Source: Arthrobacter sp. Marseille-P9274
Lineage (GTDB): Bacteria; Actinomycetota; Actinomycetes; Actinomycetales; Micrococcaceae
NCBI RefSeq assembly: GCF_946892675.1
Contig: NZ_CAMPOV010000001.1
Coordinates: 532,033 to 596,032 of the forward strand
Length of the DNA: 64,000 nt
Reading direction: 5' to 3'
This document shows, one piece after another, positions 29,550-37,910 of the stretch (the stretch's first letter is position 1; each line of letters begins with the position of its first letter). The position numbers and the translations under genes are program-made. Below the pieces are notes generated by a model that saw only the letters and a program-made list of their open reading frames with translations, was not told the origin of the DNA and searched no databases.

Positions 29550-30458
29550 CTAGACCCGGCTGAGCTCCCGGCTGCCGTCCGGGATCCGGATCTTGGCGGC
29601 CTCCAGCCGGCGCTGCGTCTCCTCGGCGTCCACGTACTGCCCGACGGTCGGGTGCTCGCCGACCGGCACGACGGAGTGGACGATCGTCTCGTCGTAGACA
29701 TGCACCAGGTTGTAGGCCTGCGCGCCGTCCCGGCCGCGGGTGCCTCCCACGGGCACGTTCAGGTCCTGGGTGTAGCAGGTGGCGGAGGCGACGGAGACGG
29801 GGACGCCGGCGAAGGTCGCCGTCGTCGAATAGTGCAGGTGGCCGGCCAGGATGGAGCGCACGTCGCTGCCGCGCACCACGTCCGCCAGCCGGCGCTGGTC
29901 CCGCAGCTCCACCAGCACGGACAAGTCCAGCACGCTGGGGACCGGCGGGTGGTGCAGGGCCAGGATGGTCCCGTCCGGCGCGGGGACGGCCAGTTCGTCC
30001 TCGAGCCACTGCAGCTGCTGGTCGCTGACCTCGCCGTGATGGAAGCCGGGGACGGTGGAGTCCAGCGTCACGATGCGCAGGCCGCCGACGTCGTAGCTCT
30101 TGTCCAGCGGCGCCATGTCCGCCGGCAAGTCCATCAGCCCGGCGCGCAGGTTCGCCCGGTCGTCATGGTTGCCCATCACCCAGATCACCTCGGCCCCGAG
30201 GCGCCGGGCGGATGGCTCGACGATCGCGCGCAGCTTCTCGTACGCCTCTGGCTCCCCCTTGTCCGCGAGGTCGCCGGTGAAAACGATCGCTTCCGGCTGC
30301 GATCCCGACGACTCGAGGCCGTCGAAGACCTCGCGCAGCCGTGCCTCGCTGTCGACGCTTCCATAGAGGGGATCCGAGCCGCCCACCAGATGGGTGTCGC
30401 TCATGTGCAGTATGAAATGGTTCGGCCTGGGATGCTCGGCCTGGATGTAATCCATCAT
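29550..30458 (-). CDS. Calcineurin-like metallophosphoesterase (CpdA type)
   Basis: A 302-residue phosphodiesterase-like enzyme. The five metal-binding motifs are complete: SDTHL, GDLADKG, MGNHDDR, LALHHPP and AGHLHY. This order and spacing fit class III cyclic nucleotide phosphodiesterases (CpdA), which hydrolyse 3',5'-cAMP, though many relatives act on other phosphodiesters. ATG 30458 is preferred over a TTG at 30533 because it lacks the non-conserved extension; neither has a strong ribosome site. It ends 54 bases from the convergent GerW gene. Confidence 0.87.
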   Translation of the reverse strand: MMDYIQAEHPRPNHFILHMSDTHLVGGSDPLYGSVDSEARLREVFDGLESSGSQPEAIVFTGDLADKGEPEAYEKLRAIVEPSARRLGAEVIWVMGNHDDRANLRAGLMDLPADMAPLDKSYDVGGLRIVTLDSTVPGFHHGEVSDQQLQWLEDELAVPAPDGTILALHHPPVPSVLDLSVLVELRDQRRLADVVRGSDVRSILAGHLHYSTTATFAGVPVSVASATCYTQDLNVPVGGTRGRDGAQAYNLVHVYDETIVHSVVPVGEHPTVGQYVDAEETQRRLEAAKIRIPDGSRELSRV

Positions 30459-30637
30459 TTGCTTTCTGCTGGTTGAACCGGGTTTAACGGTTCTTACTAC
30501 AATCCATCCAAGCAGACGGGGCTCAAACTTCAAGTTAACAGGCCGTCGAACTACGGATTATTGCGCTCTGGCGGCACGCGCCGCAGGGACGTAGGCTCTA
30601 AAACGTCGACCGTATTCCGGCGTACGAGAGGACCATC

Positions 30638-31063
30638 ATGAAGCTCAGCCATATCCCGCTCCGCCTCGCCACCGGCGGATTCATCCTCAATTCCGGCCTC
30701 GGCAAGACGGGCCTGGACAGGGACAGCGCGGCCGGCATCCAGGCCATGGCCGCCAACATTTTCCCGCAGGTCAAGCAGATGGAACCCGAGCAGTTCGGCA
30801 AGTTCGTCAGCTACGGGGAGATCGCCGTCGGCAGCATGCTGCTGGCGCCCTTCATCCCGAGCCGGCTCGCCGGGCTGGCCCTGGCCGTCTTCTCCGGTTC
30901 GCTGGTCGGCATGTACCTCAAGACTCCGGGCATGACGCAGGAAGGCAGCGTCCGCCCGACCACCGAGGGCACCGCCCTGGCCAAGGACGTCTGGATGCTC
31001 GGCATCGCGCTGTCGCTGATCCTGGACCCGAAGAATCCGCGCCGTTCCCTCACTGCCACGTAA
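30638..31063 (+). CDS. DoxX-like small membrane protein
   Basis: A 141-residue protein with hydrophobic segments near 8-20, 65-80, 82-100 and 118-132. It resembles DoxX-type proteins (RLATGGFILNSGLGK near the start, SYGEIAVGSMLLAPFIPSR in the middle, VGMYLKTPGMTQEG). Relatives take part in redox or detoxification complexes at the membrane, but the function is not defined. GAGAGGACC lies just before the ATG. It is transcribed alone. Confidence 0.72.
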   Translation: MKLSHIPLRLATGGFILNSGLGKTGLDRDSAAGIQAMAANIFPQVKQMEPEQFGKFVSYGEIAVGSMLLAPFIPSRLAGLALAVFSGSLVGMYLKTPGMTQEGSVRPTTEGTALAKDVWMLGIALSLILDPKNPRRSLTAT

Positions 31064-31117
31064 TCCGGAGCGAGTAGCCCGGCAGACCCGTTTCGACGAA
31101 CAACGGCGGTGCGCGCC

Positions 31118-31123
31118 TAAAAT
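31118..31123 (+). promoter_or_regulatory. -10 element of a probable leaderless transcript
   Basis: TAAAAT is followed after seven bases by GTG 31131. Transcription would start at or next to the start codon, giving a leaderless acetyltransferase mRNA. Confidence 0.45.
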
Positions 31124-31130
31124 GGTGCGC

Positions 31131-31721
31131 GTGAGTAACGTGACCCCTCCCGCCGCGGAGGCACCGCCGTCGTCAAGCATCCGCGCCGCCCTCCCGGGCG
31201 AGGGCACCGCACTTGCCGAGTGCGCGGCCGCCACCTTCCCCATGGCCTGCCCGCCCGAGATGACGGCCGAGGACATCTCCGGCTACGTGGCGGCCAACCT
31301 TGGCGCACAGCATTTCGAGCAGTACCTGGCCGATCCGCGCCGCAGCCTGCTGGTGGTCGAGGACGATGCGGAGGTTTCGCCGGTCCTGGCGGGCTACAGC
31401 ATGCTCATCCACACCCCGCCCGCGGATGAAGAGGTGCGGGCGGCGCTCACCGTCCAGCCGGCGTCCATGCTGAGCAAGTTCTACGTCCGCGCCGACGCCC
31501 ACGGCAGCGGGCTGGCGCAACGACTGATGGCCGCGACCCTCGACACCGCGCGGCGCGCCGGCGCCCATGCCGTGTGGCTCTCCGTCAACGAACACAATCT
31601 GCGCGCGCAGAAGTTCTACGCCAAGAACGGCTTCCGCACGGTCGGCGGCATGGACTTTCCCACCGCCCGGCTGGTCCTGCGCGACCACGTACTGGAGCGC
31701 CGGCTCCAGGCAGAACCCTAA
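31131..31721 (+). CDS. GNAT-family N-acetyltransferase
   Basis: A 196-residue acetyl-CoA-dependent acetyltransferase. The acetyl-CoA loop is at SGLAQRLMAATLD, preceded by the strand MLSKFYVRADAHG. The C-terminal WLSVNEHNLRAQKFYAKNGF is diagnostic of the RimI-like group. GTG 31131 fits the -10 box eight bases upstream; ATG 31122 is an alternative. The target (protein N-terminus or small amine) is unknown. It is convergent with the degenerate ABC gene. Confidence 0.85.
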   Translation: MSNVTPPAAEAPPSSSIRAALPGEGTALAECAAATFPMACPPEMTAEDISGYVAANLGAQHFEQYLADPRRSLLVVEDDAEVSPVLAGYSMLIHTPPADEEVRAALTVQPASMLSKFYVRADAHGSGLAQRLMAATLDTARRAGAHAVWLSVNEHNLRAQKFYAKNGFRTVGGMDFPTARLVLRDHVLERRLQAEP

Positions 31722-31779
31722 GCCGGCGCCAGGACGCTTCACCGCTCGACGACCACGTGCTCGTTCGGAACTGTGCGGG

Positions 31780-33468
31780 TCAGATGCTGGCCCGGTCGCC
31801 CTTCCAGCTGTAGGACGCCCACACCAGGTCCAGCCCGGCGTGCGGGCAGTCGACGTTCCACTCGGTGTACTCCCCCGCCACGGAGCCGGGGTGGTCCGAG
31901 GCGAACAGGACCACGCCCGGATAGTCCCGGACCAGGCCTGCCAGCACCGCCATTCCCGCGTGGTCCAGGTCGGCGTCGATCCGGTTCAGGACCAGCAGCG
32001 GCGGGTCGCCGAGCGCGGCCCTGGCCAGCAGCAGCCGTGCCCGCTCCGACGTCGACAGCGGCTCCCCGCCGCGCTTCAGCTGGGTCTGCTCGCCGCGGGA
32101 CAGCCGGGCGATCCGCTCGGCAAGCCCCACCCGTTCCAGCGCCGAGGTTCCGGCCGCCGGATCCAGATCGGGCATCCGGTAGCGGACGCTGCGCGCGATC
32201 GAACCGCGCTCAAGGTACGTCCCCGCGGCCACATAGCCCAGCAGCTCCCGCCGCGTCCGGCCCCCGCTGTCCAGCAGGGACTTCCCGTCGATCTGCGTGT
32301 AGGCATCCGGTTCGCTGCGCACGCCGATCAGCTTCTCCAGCACGCGTGTCTCCGTGGCCGGGTCCGCCGACCGGATCCGCACCCGGTCCCCCGGGCCGGC
32401 GTGCAGGTCAGGCACCGCACAGTTGCGGCACTCGGAGAGGCCGGTGACCAGCACCGAACCCGGCAGGTCCCCGCCGTCCATTCCCGCCGCCGCGCCGGCA
32501 CCGGACGGGACCGCCCCGGGGCCGCGGCGCCGTCGTTCTTCCCTGGCTTCTGCCGCCACGGCCAGCGCCGGCGCGAGGATGCGCCGGGCGGCCTTGAAGT
32601 TCTGCCGGTACTCGACCACCCGGCCCGAGTCCGCCACCGGTGCGGCGATCATGCCCACGATCGTCAGCCCCGCCGCAATGGTAGGCGTCGGAACCGCCTG
32701 CCACACGCCGACGGCGGCGACCGCGGCGCTGCCCAGGGCGGCGCCGGCCGCTGCGGACCCGCGGATCCAGCCGGCGATCGCCGCGCGGTGGACGGCGGCA
32801 TCGACGACCTTGCGGCCGGCCTTGTCCACCTGCCTGACCTCGCGGGCCTCGCCGCCGGCGGCCCGGATGGTGCCCGCGGCGATCACGGTGTCGGCCAGCC
32901 GCGCCGCCAGCCGTCCGCGCTGCCGGCGGAGCGTCCGGGCGCGGTGGAAGGCCGGACGGGCGAGCAGAGCCAGTCCGCCGGTGAGCACCACCAGGGGAAC
33001 GACGACGGCGGCGGAGAGTGCGGGTGAAAGGAACCACAGCGCCACGGCTGTTCCAAGGATCAGCGGGATGCCCACGGCCAGCGGCGCAATTCCCAGCGCG
33101 ATCCAGTTCCGCACGCTGGAGAGGTCGTTGGTGTTGCGGGCGATCGTCACGCCCGGCGACGGCCCCCGGTCGGTGGCCAGCGCCGATTTCACCAGGCCCT
33201 TGCGGATCTCATGGATGTAGTCCTGGCCCAGCTTTTCGGCCAGCACGCGCTCCAGTGCACGCAGCGCGCCGACACCCAGCGCGGCGGCGGCGAGTCCGGC
33301 GACCGCCGGCCCCGTGCTGCCGGCCGCTGGGCCGCCGTCCAGCAGCCGCGTCATCAGCAGCGCGCTCGCGCCCGCCAGGGCGGCCATGGCCAGACCGGTC
33401 CCGATCAGCAGGGCCATCAGCCCCCGGCGCCGGCCGGCGAGCAGCTTAGGCAGGGAGTTATCCGTCAT
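31780..33468 (-). CDS. ABC exporter-like protein with inactivated ATPase domain
   Basis: A 562-residue protein with an N-terminal ABC type 1 membrane domain (about 15-300, six helices) and a C-terminal nucleotide-binding-like domain (about 335-540). Every ATPase motif is altered. The Walker A position reads RSADPATET (about 367-374) instead of GxxGxGKST. The signature is LSTSE instead of LSGGQ, and Walker B is LLVLNRID with Asp and Glu replaced. Only the ARAALGDPP helix, a D-loop-like ADLD and His525 remain recognisable. ATG 33468 follows the P-loop gene stop by 11 bases. It cannot be a normal pump; it may need a partner ATPase, act as a regulator, or be decaying, though the frame is intact. 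Confidence 0.8.
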   Translation of the reverse strand: MTDNSLPKLLAGRRRGLMALLIGTGLAMAALAGASALLMTRLLDGGPAAGSTGPAVAGLAAAALGVGALRALERVLAEKLGQDYIHEIRKGLVKSALATDRGPSPGVTIARNTNDLSSVRNWIALGIAPLAVGIPLILGTAVALWFLSPALSAAVVVPLVVLTGGLALLARPAFHRARTLRRQRGRLAARLADTVIAAGTIRAAGGEAREVRQVDKAGRKVVDAAVHRAAIAGWIRGSAAAGAALGSAAVAAVGVWQAVPTPTIAAGLTIVGMIAAPVADSGRVVEYRQNFKAARRILAPALAVAAEAREERRRRGPGAVPSGAGAAAGMDGGDLPGSVLVTGLSECRNCAVPDLHAGPGDRVRIRSADPATETRVLEKLIGVRSEPDAYTQIDGKSLLDSGGRTRRELLGYVAAGTYLERGSIARSVRYRMPDLDPAAGTSALERVGLAERIARLSRGEQTQLKRGGEPLSTSERARLLLARAALGDPPLLVLNRIDADLDHAGMAVLAGLVRDYPGVVLFASDHPGSVAGEYTEWNVDCPHAGLDLVWASYSWKGDRASI

Positions 33469-33479
33469 GGTGCGGCGGC

Positions 33480-34571
33480 CTACTTGCGCGCCGGCAGCAG
33501 CTTCACGGCCGTCGACGGGTTGCACAGCTCGTAGGTGTCGATGACGGGTGCGTCGATGACGCCGGACGCTTCCCGGGCGGCCAGCGGCGACGCCGTCAGC
33601 AGGCCCGACACGGCGGCCAGGGCCACGCCGGCCTGGCGCAGGACCTCCACGCCCGCCGCGGCGCCGAGGGCATCGGCGGCCGCGAAGACCACTCGGTCCA
33701 CCGCGCTGTGGAACACCGGATCGCGCAGCAGCCGCGCTGTCTCCCCCTGGTAGACGCCGTCCGCGATTTCCACCACGACGACGTCGGTCTCCGCCGTGGT
33801 CAGCGCGTCGATCATGCTGGTCAGCAGGCCGCGGACCGTCGGGTAGTCAAGCAGGTAGGTGGTCGGGAAGCCGAAGTCCGTGAAGTCCAGCACGCGCTTG
33901 GCCCCGGCGTCGGTAAAGAGACGCGGATCGTTGCCGGCGCCGGTGCCGGTCGCCTTCCCCGCGGACACCGTCAGCCCGGCCCGGCCCAGGCCGTTGACCA
34001 GGCAGCCCAACGTGGTCGATTTGCCCGAGTTCATGGAGGTGCCCAGCACCGCGATGACCTGCGGCCGGCCGGGCAGCGCCGTCACAGAGCTGACCCGGTG
34101 CGGGGCGGAGTCCTGCAGGTTGACCACCACGCCATTCCTGGCGAGCAACCCGAGCGGCTCGATGGAGGTGGCCCGGATGATGTCGGCGTGCTGCTCGACG
34201 ACCGTGGCGGCCAGTCCGCCGCCGGCCACCAGCGAGCACGGGCCAAGGTCTGCGGGAACCACGGCGCGGAACTGGTCAGGTGCGTAGCGGTTGCCGTATG
34301 CGACCAGGATCTCGTCGCCCACGAACATGCTCTGCCGGCGGGAGGCCGGGCTTTCCAGGCGCTTGTGGTGCCCGATGTCCGTCACGCGGGCCAGGACGAC
34401 GTCGCCGGCCGAGGGAGTGGCATCCCACAGTTCATAACCGCTGGCGTCCAGGGTTAGCGCATCGGCCAGGAAACGCGTGGTGTAGGCCTTCTTGGCGCGG
34501 CGCAGCCGTTCCGGATCAACGTGCGAGTCCGCCATCGAGGGGAAATCGCTGGGGTGGATTACGAGGCTCAT
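33480..34571 (-). CDS. P-loop NTPase of unknown function (DUF1611/DTBS-like)
   Basis: A 363-residue protein. The first 165 residues are not recognised, with a beta-rich part GDVVLARVTDIGHHKRLES and FVGDEILVAYGNRY. Residues from about 170 form a SIMIBI-like P-loop domain with Walker A GTSMNSGKST (177-186) and a later switch-like region DVVVVEIADGVYQGE. This resembles DUF1611 and dethiobiotin-synthase-like folds. ATG 34571 has AAGGAG seven bases upstream. The gene precedes the degenerate ABC protein with an 11-base gap, so they are co-expressed. The function is unknown; it may supply the nucleotide-driven step that its partner lacks. Confidence 0.7.
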   Translation of the reverse strand: MSLVIHPSDFPSMADSHVDPERLRRAKKAYTTRFLADALTLDASGYELWDATPSAGDVVLARVTDIGHHKRLESPASRRQSMFVGDEILVAYGNRYAPDQFRAVVPADLGPCSLVAGGGLAATVVEQHADIIRATSIEPLGLLARNGVVVNLQDSAPHRVSSVTALPGRPQVIAVLGTSMNSGKSTTLGCLVNGLGRAGLTVSAGKATGTGAGNDPRLFTDAGAKRVLDFTDFGFPTTYLLDYPTVRGLLTSMIDALTTAETDVVVVEIADGVYQGETARLLRDPVFHSAVDRVVFAAADALGAAAGVEVLRQAGVALAAVSGLLTASPLAAREASGVIDAPVIDTYELCNPSTAVKLLPARK

Positions 34572-34622
34572 TTGCTTGCTCCTTGGTGCGGGTTCCGTTG
34601 ACATCCACTAGTGAACCGAGCC

Positions 34623-34672
34623 TTCATGAAACGAGAATGATTCCTTGATGAGAGCCCCCTCATGAATCGTTT
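34623..34672. promoter_or_regulatory. Cluster of dyads in divergent promoter region
   Basis: TTCATGAA (34623-34630), GAAT-G-ATTC (34635-34643), ATGAG-N6-CTCAT (34648-34663) and an outer AAACGA...TCGTTT pair (34629-34634, 34667-34672) are nested within 50 bases. They lie between the divergent P-loop and histidine-phosphatase genes and probably form a regulator-binding site. The regulator is unknown. Confidence 0.4.
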
Positions 34673-34771
34673 ACCCGCCGTTCACCAGGCCCTACCAACC
34701 CTGGGCCCGCGTTTCCGATCCACTGGACGTTAGGGCAGGATGGAGAGGGACCGAAATGAGGAGGCCTAAGG

Positions 34772-35314
34772 GTGCTGGCACTGGTGCGACATGGCGAAAC
34801 GGATTGGAATTCCGCGGGACGCCTGCAGGGACGGACTGACATTCCGCTGAATGACCTGGGCCGGAGGCAGGCGAACGACGCTGGCGCCGCCCTCGCCGCA
34901 CAGGATTGGGACCTGCTCGTATCCTCCCCGCTGCGGCGCGCGGTCGAAACCGCAGAAATCATCGGCAGCCACGTCGGCCTCGACCTCTCACTCACCGTTC
35001 CCGACCTGATCGAACGCGACTTCCGCGGGGCCGAGGGCTCCGTCCTGCTCGGCATGGAGCGCGAGGACATCGACAAGCTGCTGCTGGTTTCCGAGTCCGA
35101 GGCCGACGTCGCGGCGCGCAGCGTGGAGGCACTGCAGCAGCTCGTCCGGGAAAATGCGGGCCGCCGGATCATCGCCGTTGCCCACGGCACGCTCATCCGG
35201 GTCACGATGGGCCTGCTTCGCGGCGAGCCGCACGCGCACGTGCTCAACTGCGAGACCATCGAGCTTGAGCCCGAGCTGCTGATGGGCTTCGAGCCCGAGG
35301 CCGCAGTCCGCTAG
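34772..35314 (+). CDS. Histidine phosphatase superfamily protein
   Basis: A 180-residue phosphoglycerate-mutase-like phosphatase. The catalytic RHG is in LVRHGETDWN at residues 4-13. A second basic site is SSPLRRAVETAE (about 51-62), the acid is in ERDFRGAEG and the second histidine is in AVAHGTLIR. GTG 34772 follows GAGGAGG by seven bases. The short length suits small-molecule phosphatases such as cobalamin or fructose bisphosphate types. The substrate is undefined. Confidence 0.88.
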   Translation: MLALVRHGETDWNSAGRLQGRTDIPLNDLGRRQANDAGAALAAQDWDLLVSSPLRRAVETAEIIGSHVGLDLSLTVPDLIERDFRGAEGSVLLGMEREDIDKLLLVSESEADVAARSVEALQQLVRENAGRRIIAVAHGTLIRVTMGLLRGEPHAHVLNCETIELEPELLMGFEPEAAVR

Positions 35315-35443
35315 CCGGCCCACACAGGGGGCCATCGGATTCCCTGCCGAAAGACCCAAGACACGCCGGCGGAGCGCGTCCTATGCTGAAGATGATCTGC
35401 GTGCGGCAACGGAGCCGCGCATCGGAGAGCCAAAGGACACGGA

Positions 35444-35779
35444 ATGCAGGATTTCCAGTACTCAGCCACCACGAAGACGAACAGCAAGCACCCGTACGAC
35501 TGGGGCAGGGCGATGGCCCTCGCGGTTGCCCATCTCACGGCCCAGGCCGAAAGCGAAGGCCTCGGACGGCGTCGTGATCTCTACGACGAAGACCTGACGC
35601 TGCGGATCAGTGAACTCGCAGACGGCATGCAAATTACGTTGTCATGGACGCCCGGGGCCGAAGAGGAGACGATGGCGCCCGCGCATCGGGCCCGCGAGGC
35701 GGCCTCCGTAATCCGCGAGGCCGTGCCCGGCGCGGCCTCGGTAGCCGAGGAAGCGTTCCGCGCAGCGCCGTCCTCCTGA
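35444..35779 (+). CDS. Hypothetical protein
   Basis: A 111-residue soluble protein of no recognised family. ATG 35444 has AAAGGA six bases before it, and third-position GC is high, both supporting a real gene. The N-terminal part includes YDWGRAMALAVAHLTAQAESEG, likely a helix. The middle (LTLRISELADGMQITLSW) is predicted beta strands, and the tail is an Ala-rich helix. It stands between a phosphatase gene and a convergent zinc-ribbon gene. Confidence 0.6.
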   Translation: MQDFQYSATTKTNSKHPYDWGRAMALAVAHLTAQAESEGLGRRRDLYDEDLTLRISELADGMQITLSWTPGAEEETMAPAHRAREAASVIREAVPGAASVAEEAFRAAPSS

Positions 35780-35823
35780 CACGGCCCGCCGGCGGGCCCG
35801 CCTTCTCCGCATCGTCGTCCGCG

Positions 35824-36276
35824 TCAGTTGCCCTCGGACGACGCTTCCGCGGGCACTTCCATCCGGAAGCCGCACGCACAGCTCAGCAGCACCGTTTCCA
35901 GTTGGACCAGCGGCAGGACCGGGCCCTCCATCGGACCATCATTGGACACCGGATCGTAGATTGGGCGCAGCCCGGCCTCGACCGGCTGCATCGGCTCGCC
36001 GCAGTGGACGTACCCAGCGTCGTCGGCGACGAGCCGGCTCAGGCTGTCCTCCAGCCCCGGCAACGGCCTGCGGGTCAGGTGCCCATAGAAGCTTTCGCAT
36101 TCGGAACACGAGTAGCTGATGTTCCAGAGCGGGCGGCCGGAAGGATCAGCGCCGACGGCCGGCTCCAGGTCCTCGACAATCAGATACTCGTCCGTGCCGC
36201 ATTCGGTGCACCACGGGTCGGCGGCGCCGTCGTCCCCGTCCATTGCCCAGTACTGCGGAGCGCTTTCCGCGGTCAT
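35824..36276 (-). CDS. Putative zinc-ribbon protein
   Basis: A 150-residue cytoplasmic protein with spaced cysteine pairs: CTEC near 23, CSEC near 56, then C near 93 and CAC near 138. These could bind one or two zinc ions. The aromatic stretch PLWNISYSCSECESFYGHL is distinctive. ATG 36276 is chosen because AAGGAG lies eight bases upstream; a longer frame to 36465 would run through the promoter region. No enzyme domain was recognised. It is divergent from the MarR gene. Confidence 0.65.
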   Translation of the reverse strand: MTAESAPQYWAMDGDDGAADPWCTECGTDEYLIVEDLEPAVGADPSGRPLWNISYSCSECESFYGHLTRRPLPGLEDSLSRLVADDAGYVHCGEPMQPVEAGLRPIYDPVSNDGPMEGPVLPLVQLETVLLSCACGFRMEVPAEASSEGN

Positions 36277-36459
36277 CCTTAGAACTCCTTCCAGCGAGCC
36301 GGAAGCATCACGGCTCCCCTGATGACCCCCAGTATAGCCAGTCATAAGCATGCTTAGTGCAGAATCCGGCTCTCCGTTTGCAGGCCGTCGAACATGCGGT
36401 TCCGGTCCAGTCGAAGCACCCCTCAGTGAGCTTGCCCACAATGCCCATTTGGTTGGGCG

Positions 36460-36476
36460 AATCAAACAGTTTGATT
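36460..36476. promoter_or_regulatory. Perfect palindromic MarR-type operator
   Basis: AATCAAAC-A-GTTTGATT is a perfect 8-1-8 palindrome. A third half-site AATCAAAC follows at 36482-36489. It covers the expected -35 region of the marR promoter, which suggests autorepression. Confidence 0.7.
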
Positions 36477-36499
36477 GGCCAAATCAAACTAAAACGGAC

Positions 36500-36505
36500 T
36501 AGAAT
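36500..36505 (+). promoter_or_regulatory. -10 element of a leaderless marR transcript
   Basis: TAGAAT ends six bases before the ATG at 36512. Transcription would begin at the start codon, so the message is probably leaderless. Confidence 0.5.
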
Positions 36506-36511
36506 CGAGGC

Positions 36512-37009
36512 ATGCAGGAAGCCTCCGCAGATCCCCCATCAGACGAATCCCCAACACCTGGGGACCTCGTCCGCGCCGGCGTCACGCAGCTCATGCGCTG
36601 GACCGCCAGGTCCCAGGGCCGCAAGGAACTTTTCGGCCCCGCGGCGGAGGATATGTCCGCGAACGACGTCGTCCTGCTCGATTTCATCCACAACTTCGGA
36701 CCGGTCAGGCTCTCGGAATTGGCCAGCCACCATGGCGTGGACAAGTCGACCATGACACCCCAGGTCAATAGGCTGGACAGCAAGGGCCTCATCGAACGGC
36801 ACAACGACCCGGATGACGCCCGTGCCACCCTGGTCAGCACGTCGCCGGAAGGCCGCGAACTGCAGCGCCGGATCGGCGCCGCAGGAGCGGAGCTTTTCGA
36901 CGAACTGCTCGCCGGCTGGTCCAAGAAGGACCGGCAGGCGCTGGCCACCCTCCTCGACCGCTTTGTCCGCGAACTCGTCGCCTCGCACCCGGGCGACTCC
37001 ACAACCTAA
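36512..37009 (+). CDS. MarR-family transcriptional regulator
   Basis: A 165-residue dimeric DNA-binding protein. The winged helix spans about 45-115: VRLSELASHHGVDKSTMTPQ is the recognition helix region, and the wing has LIERHNDPDDARATLVSTS. The C-terminal helices serve dimerisation. It is followed after 15 bases by a membrane-protein gene and preceded by a palindromic site. It likely represses its own two-gene operon and releases on binding a phenolic or lipophilic ligand; the ligand is not known. Confidence 0.92.
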   Translation: MQEASADPPSDESPTPGDLVRAGVTQLMRWTARSQGRKELFGPAAEDMSANDVVLLDFIHNFGPVRLSELASHHGVDKSTMTPQVNRLDSKGLIERHNDPDDARATLVSTSPEGRELQRRIGAAGAELFDELLAGWSKKDRQALATLLDRFVRELVASHPGDSTT

Positions 37010-37024
37010 GGAAAGGAGCACCAA

Positions 37025-37797
37025 GTGACTTCCCCGTCTCCCAGCAAAACCTCAGAGCAGCGCCGGACAACACCCGCGAGCCGCCTGATGGACGGCTGGC
37101 ACCACGCCGTAGAGCGGATTCGGGAAACAGGCATCGGTGTTCCCCTTGCCGTCCTGGCCGTCATTGCCGTGTTCTGGGTTGCCCTGAGGCTCGCGAATTA
37201 CGCTCAGCAGAACGCGATTTCGCCCGTCGAGGCCCTCGTGCGGATCTACGGCACCGGCGCCGCCGTGCTGCTGACCCTGGTCATCGCCGCCGCATCGGTC
37301 TGGACGATCATTGAACGGCTCGGCCACACGGACAAGTTCTTCGGCCCGAGTCCGCGGGGCGCCGCCCGGACGCCAACAGGCCGCAGCCGGTCTTCCTGGA
37401 AGCCTCCGGCACGGCGACCGTTCCGCAATCCCGCCGCCCGGCGGCTTCCGCCCGCCCGCTCCAGCGCCCCAGGCGACGCGTCCCCATTGGCCGTCCCTGA
37501 GCATGCCGTGGGTGCCGGTGGTATCAATAACGACGGCGGCGTTCCCGCCGTAGCAGCGCCGGCCACCCCGCCGCCCTCGCCAGGCGGAACGCACCGGCCC
37601 GTCCGGACGTCGCGGCGTCCGCCCCGGCCCGCCCCAAGGCAGCACCGGCCCGTCCGGCAGCGCAGCCGGCCGCGGCCGAAAAAACTGCTTCATCCGGCAA
37701 GCCCGCGGCGGCCGGGAAACCGGCCAAGAGCAACCTTCTCGCCAAGGGCAAGGGCACCAAGTCCAAGTCGGGCAAGCCCCGGGGACGAAGCGCCTGA
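37025..37797 (+). CDS. Membrane protein with apparently frameshifted low-complexity tail
   Basis: GTG 37025 has AAAGGAG six bases upstream. The first ~110 residues are coherent: a basic N-terminus, transmembrane segments near 38-58 and 78-98, and then HTDKFFGPSPRG. From about 37355 the coding signal (third-position GC) moves to another frame up to a TGA at 37500. It returns for about 60 bases, and then shifts again to a frame ending at TGA 37797 with a Lys/Ala/Pro-rich tail (GKGTKSKSGKPRGRSA). The unshifted frame would run to 38011, through a terminator and into an antisense gene. Sequencing error in GC runs and true decay both remain possible. It forms an operon with marR. Confidence 0.5.
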
Positions 37798-37829
37798 GGC
37801 ACTGTGCCGATCCGCCCCGCTGCGAGCCA

Positions 37830-37858
37830 GGGCCCTGCCTTCCGTGAAGGCAGGGCCC
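37830..37858 (+). terminator. Rho-independent terminator after the marR operon
   Basis: GGGCCCTGCCTTC and GAAGGCAGGGCCC pair perfectly over 13 bases with a three-base loop, followed by TTCTTTG. It starts 33 bases after the TGA at 37797, supporting that stop as the real end of the preceding gene. Confidence 0.85.
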
Positions 37859-37910
37859 TTCTTTGCTGCTCTCGCCGGTTCTTTCGGCTGCGTAGCGCTC
37901 GGCGCGCCCG

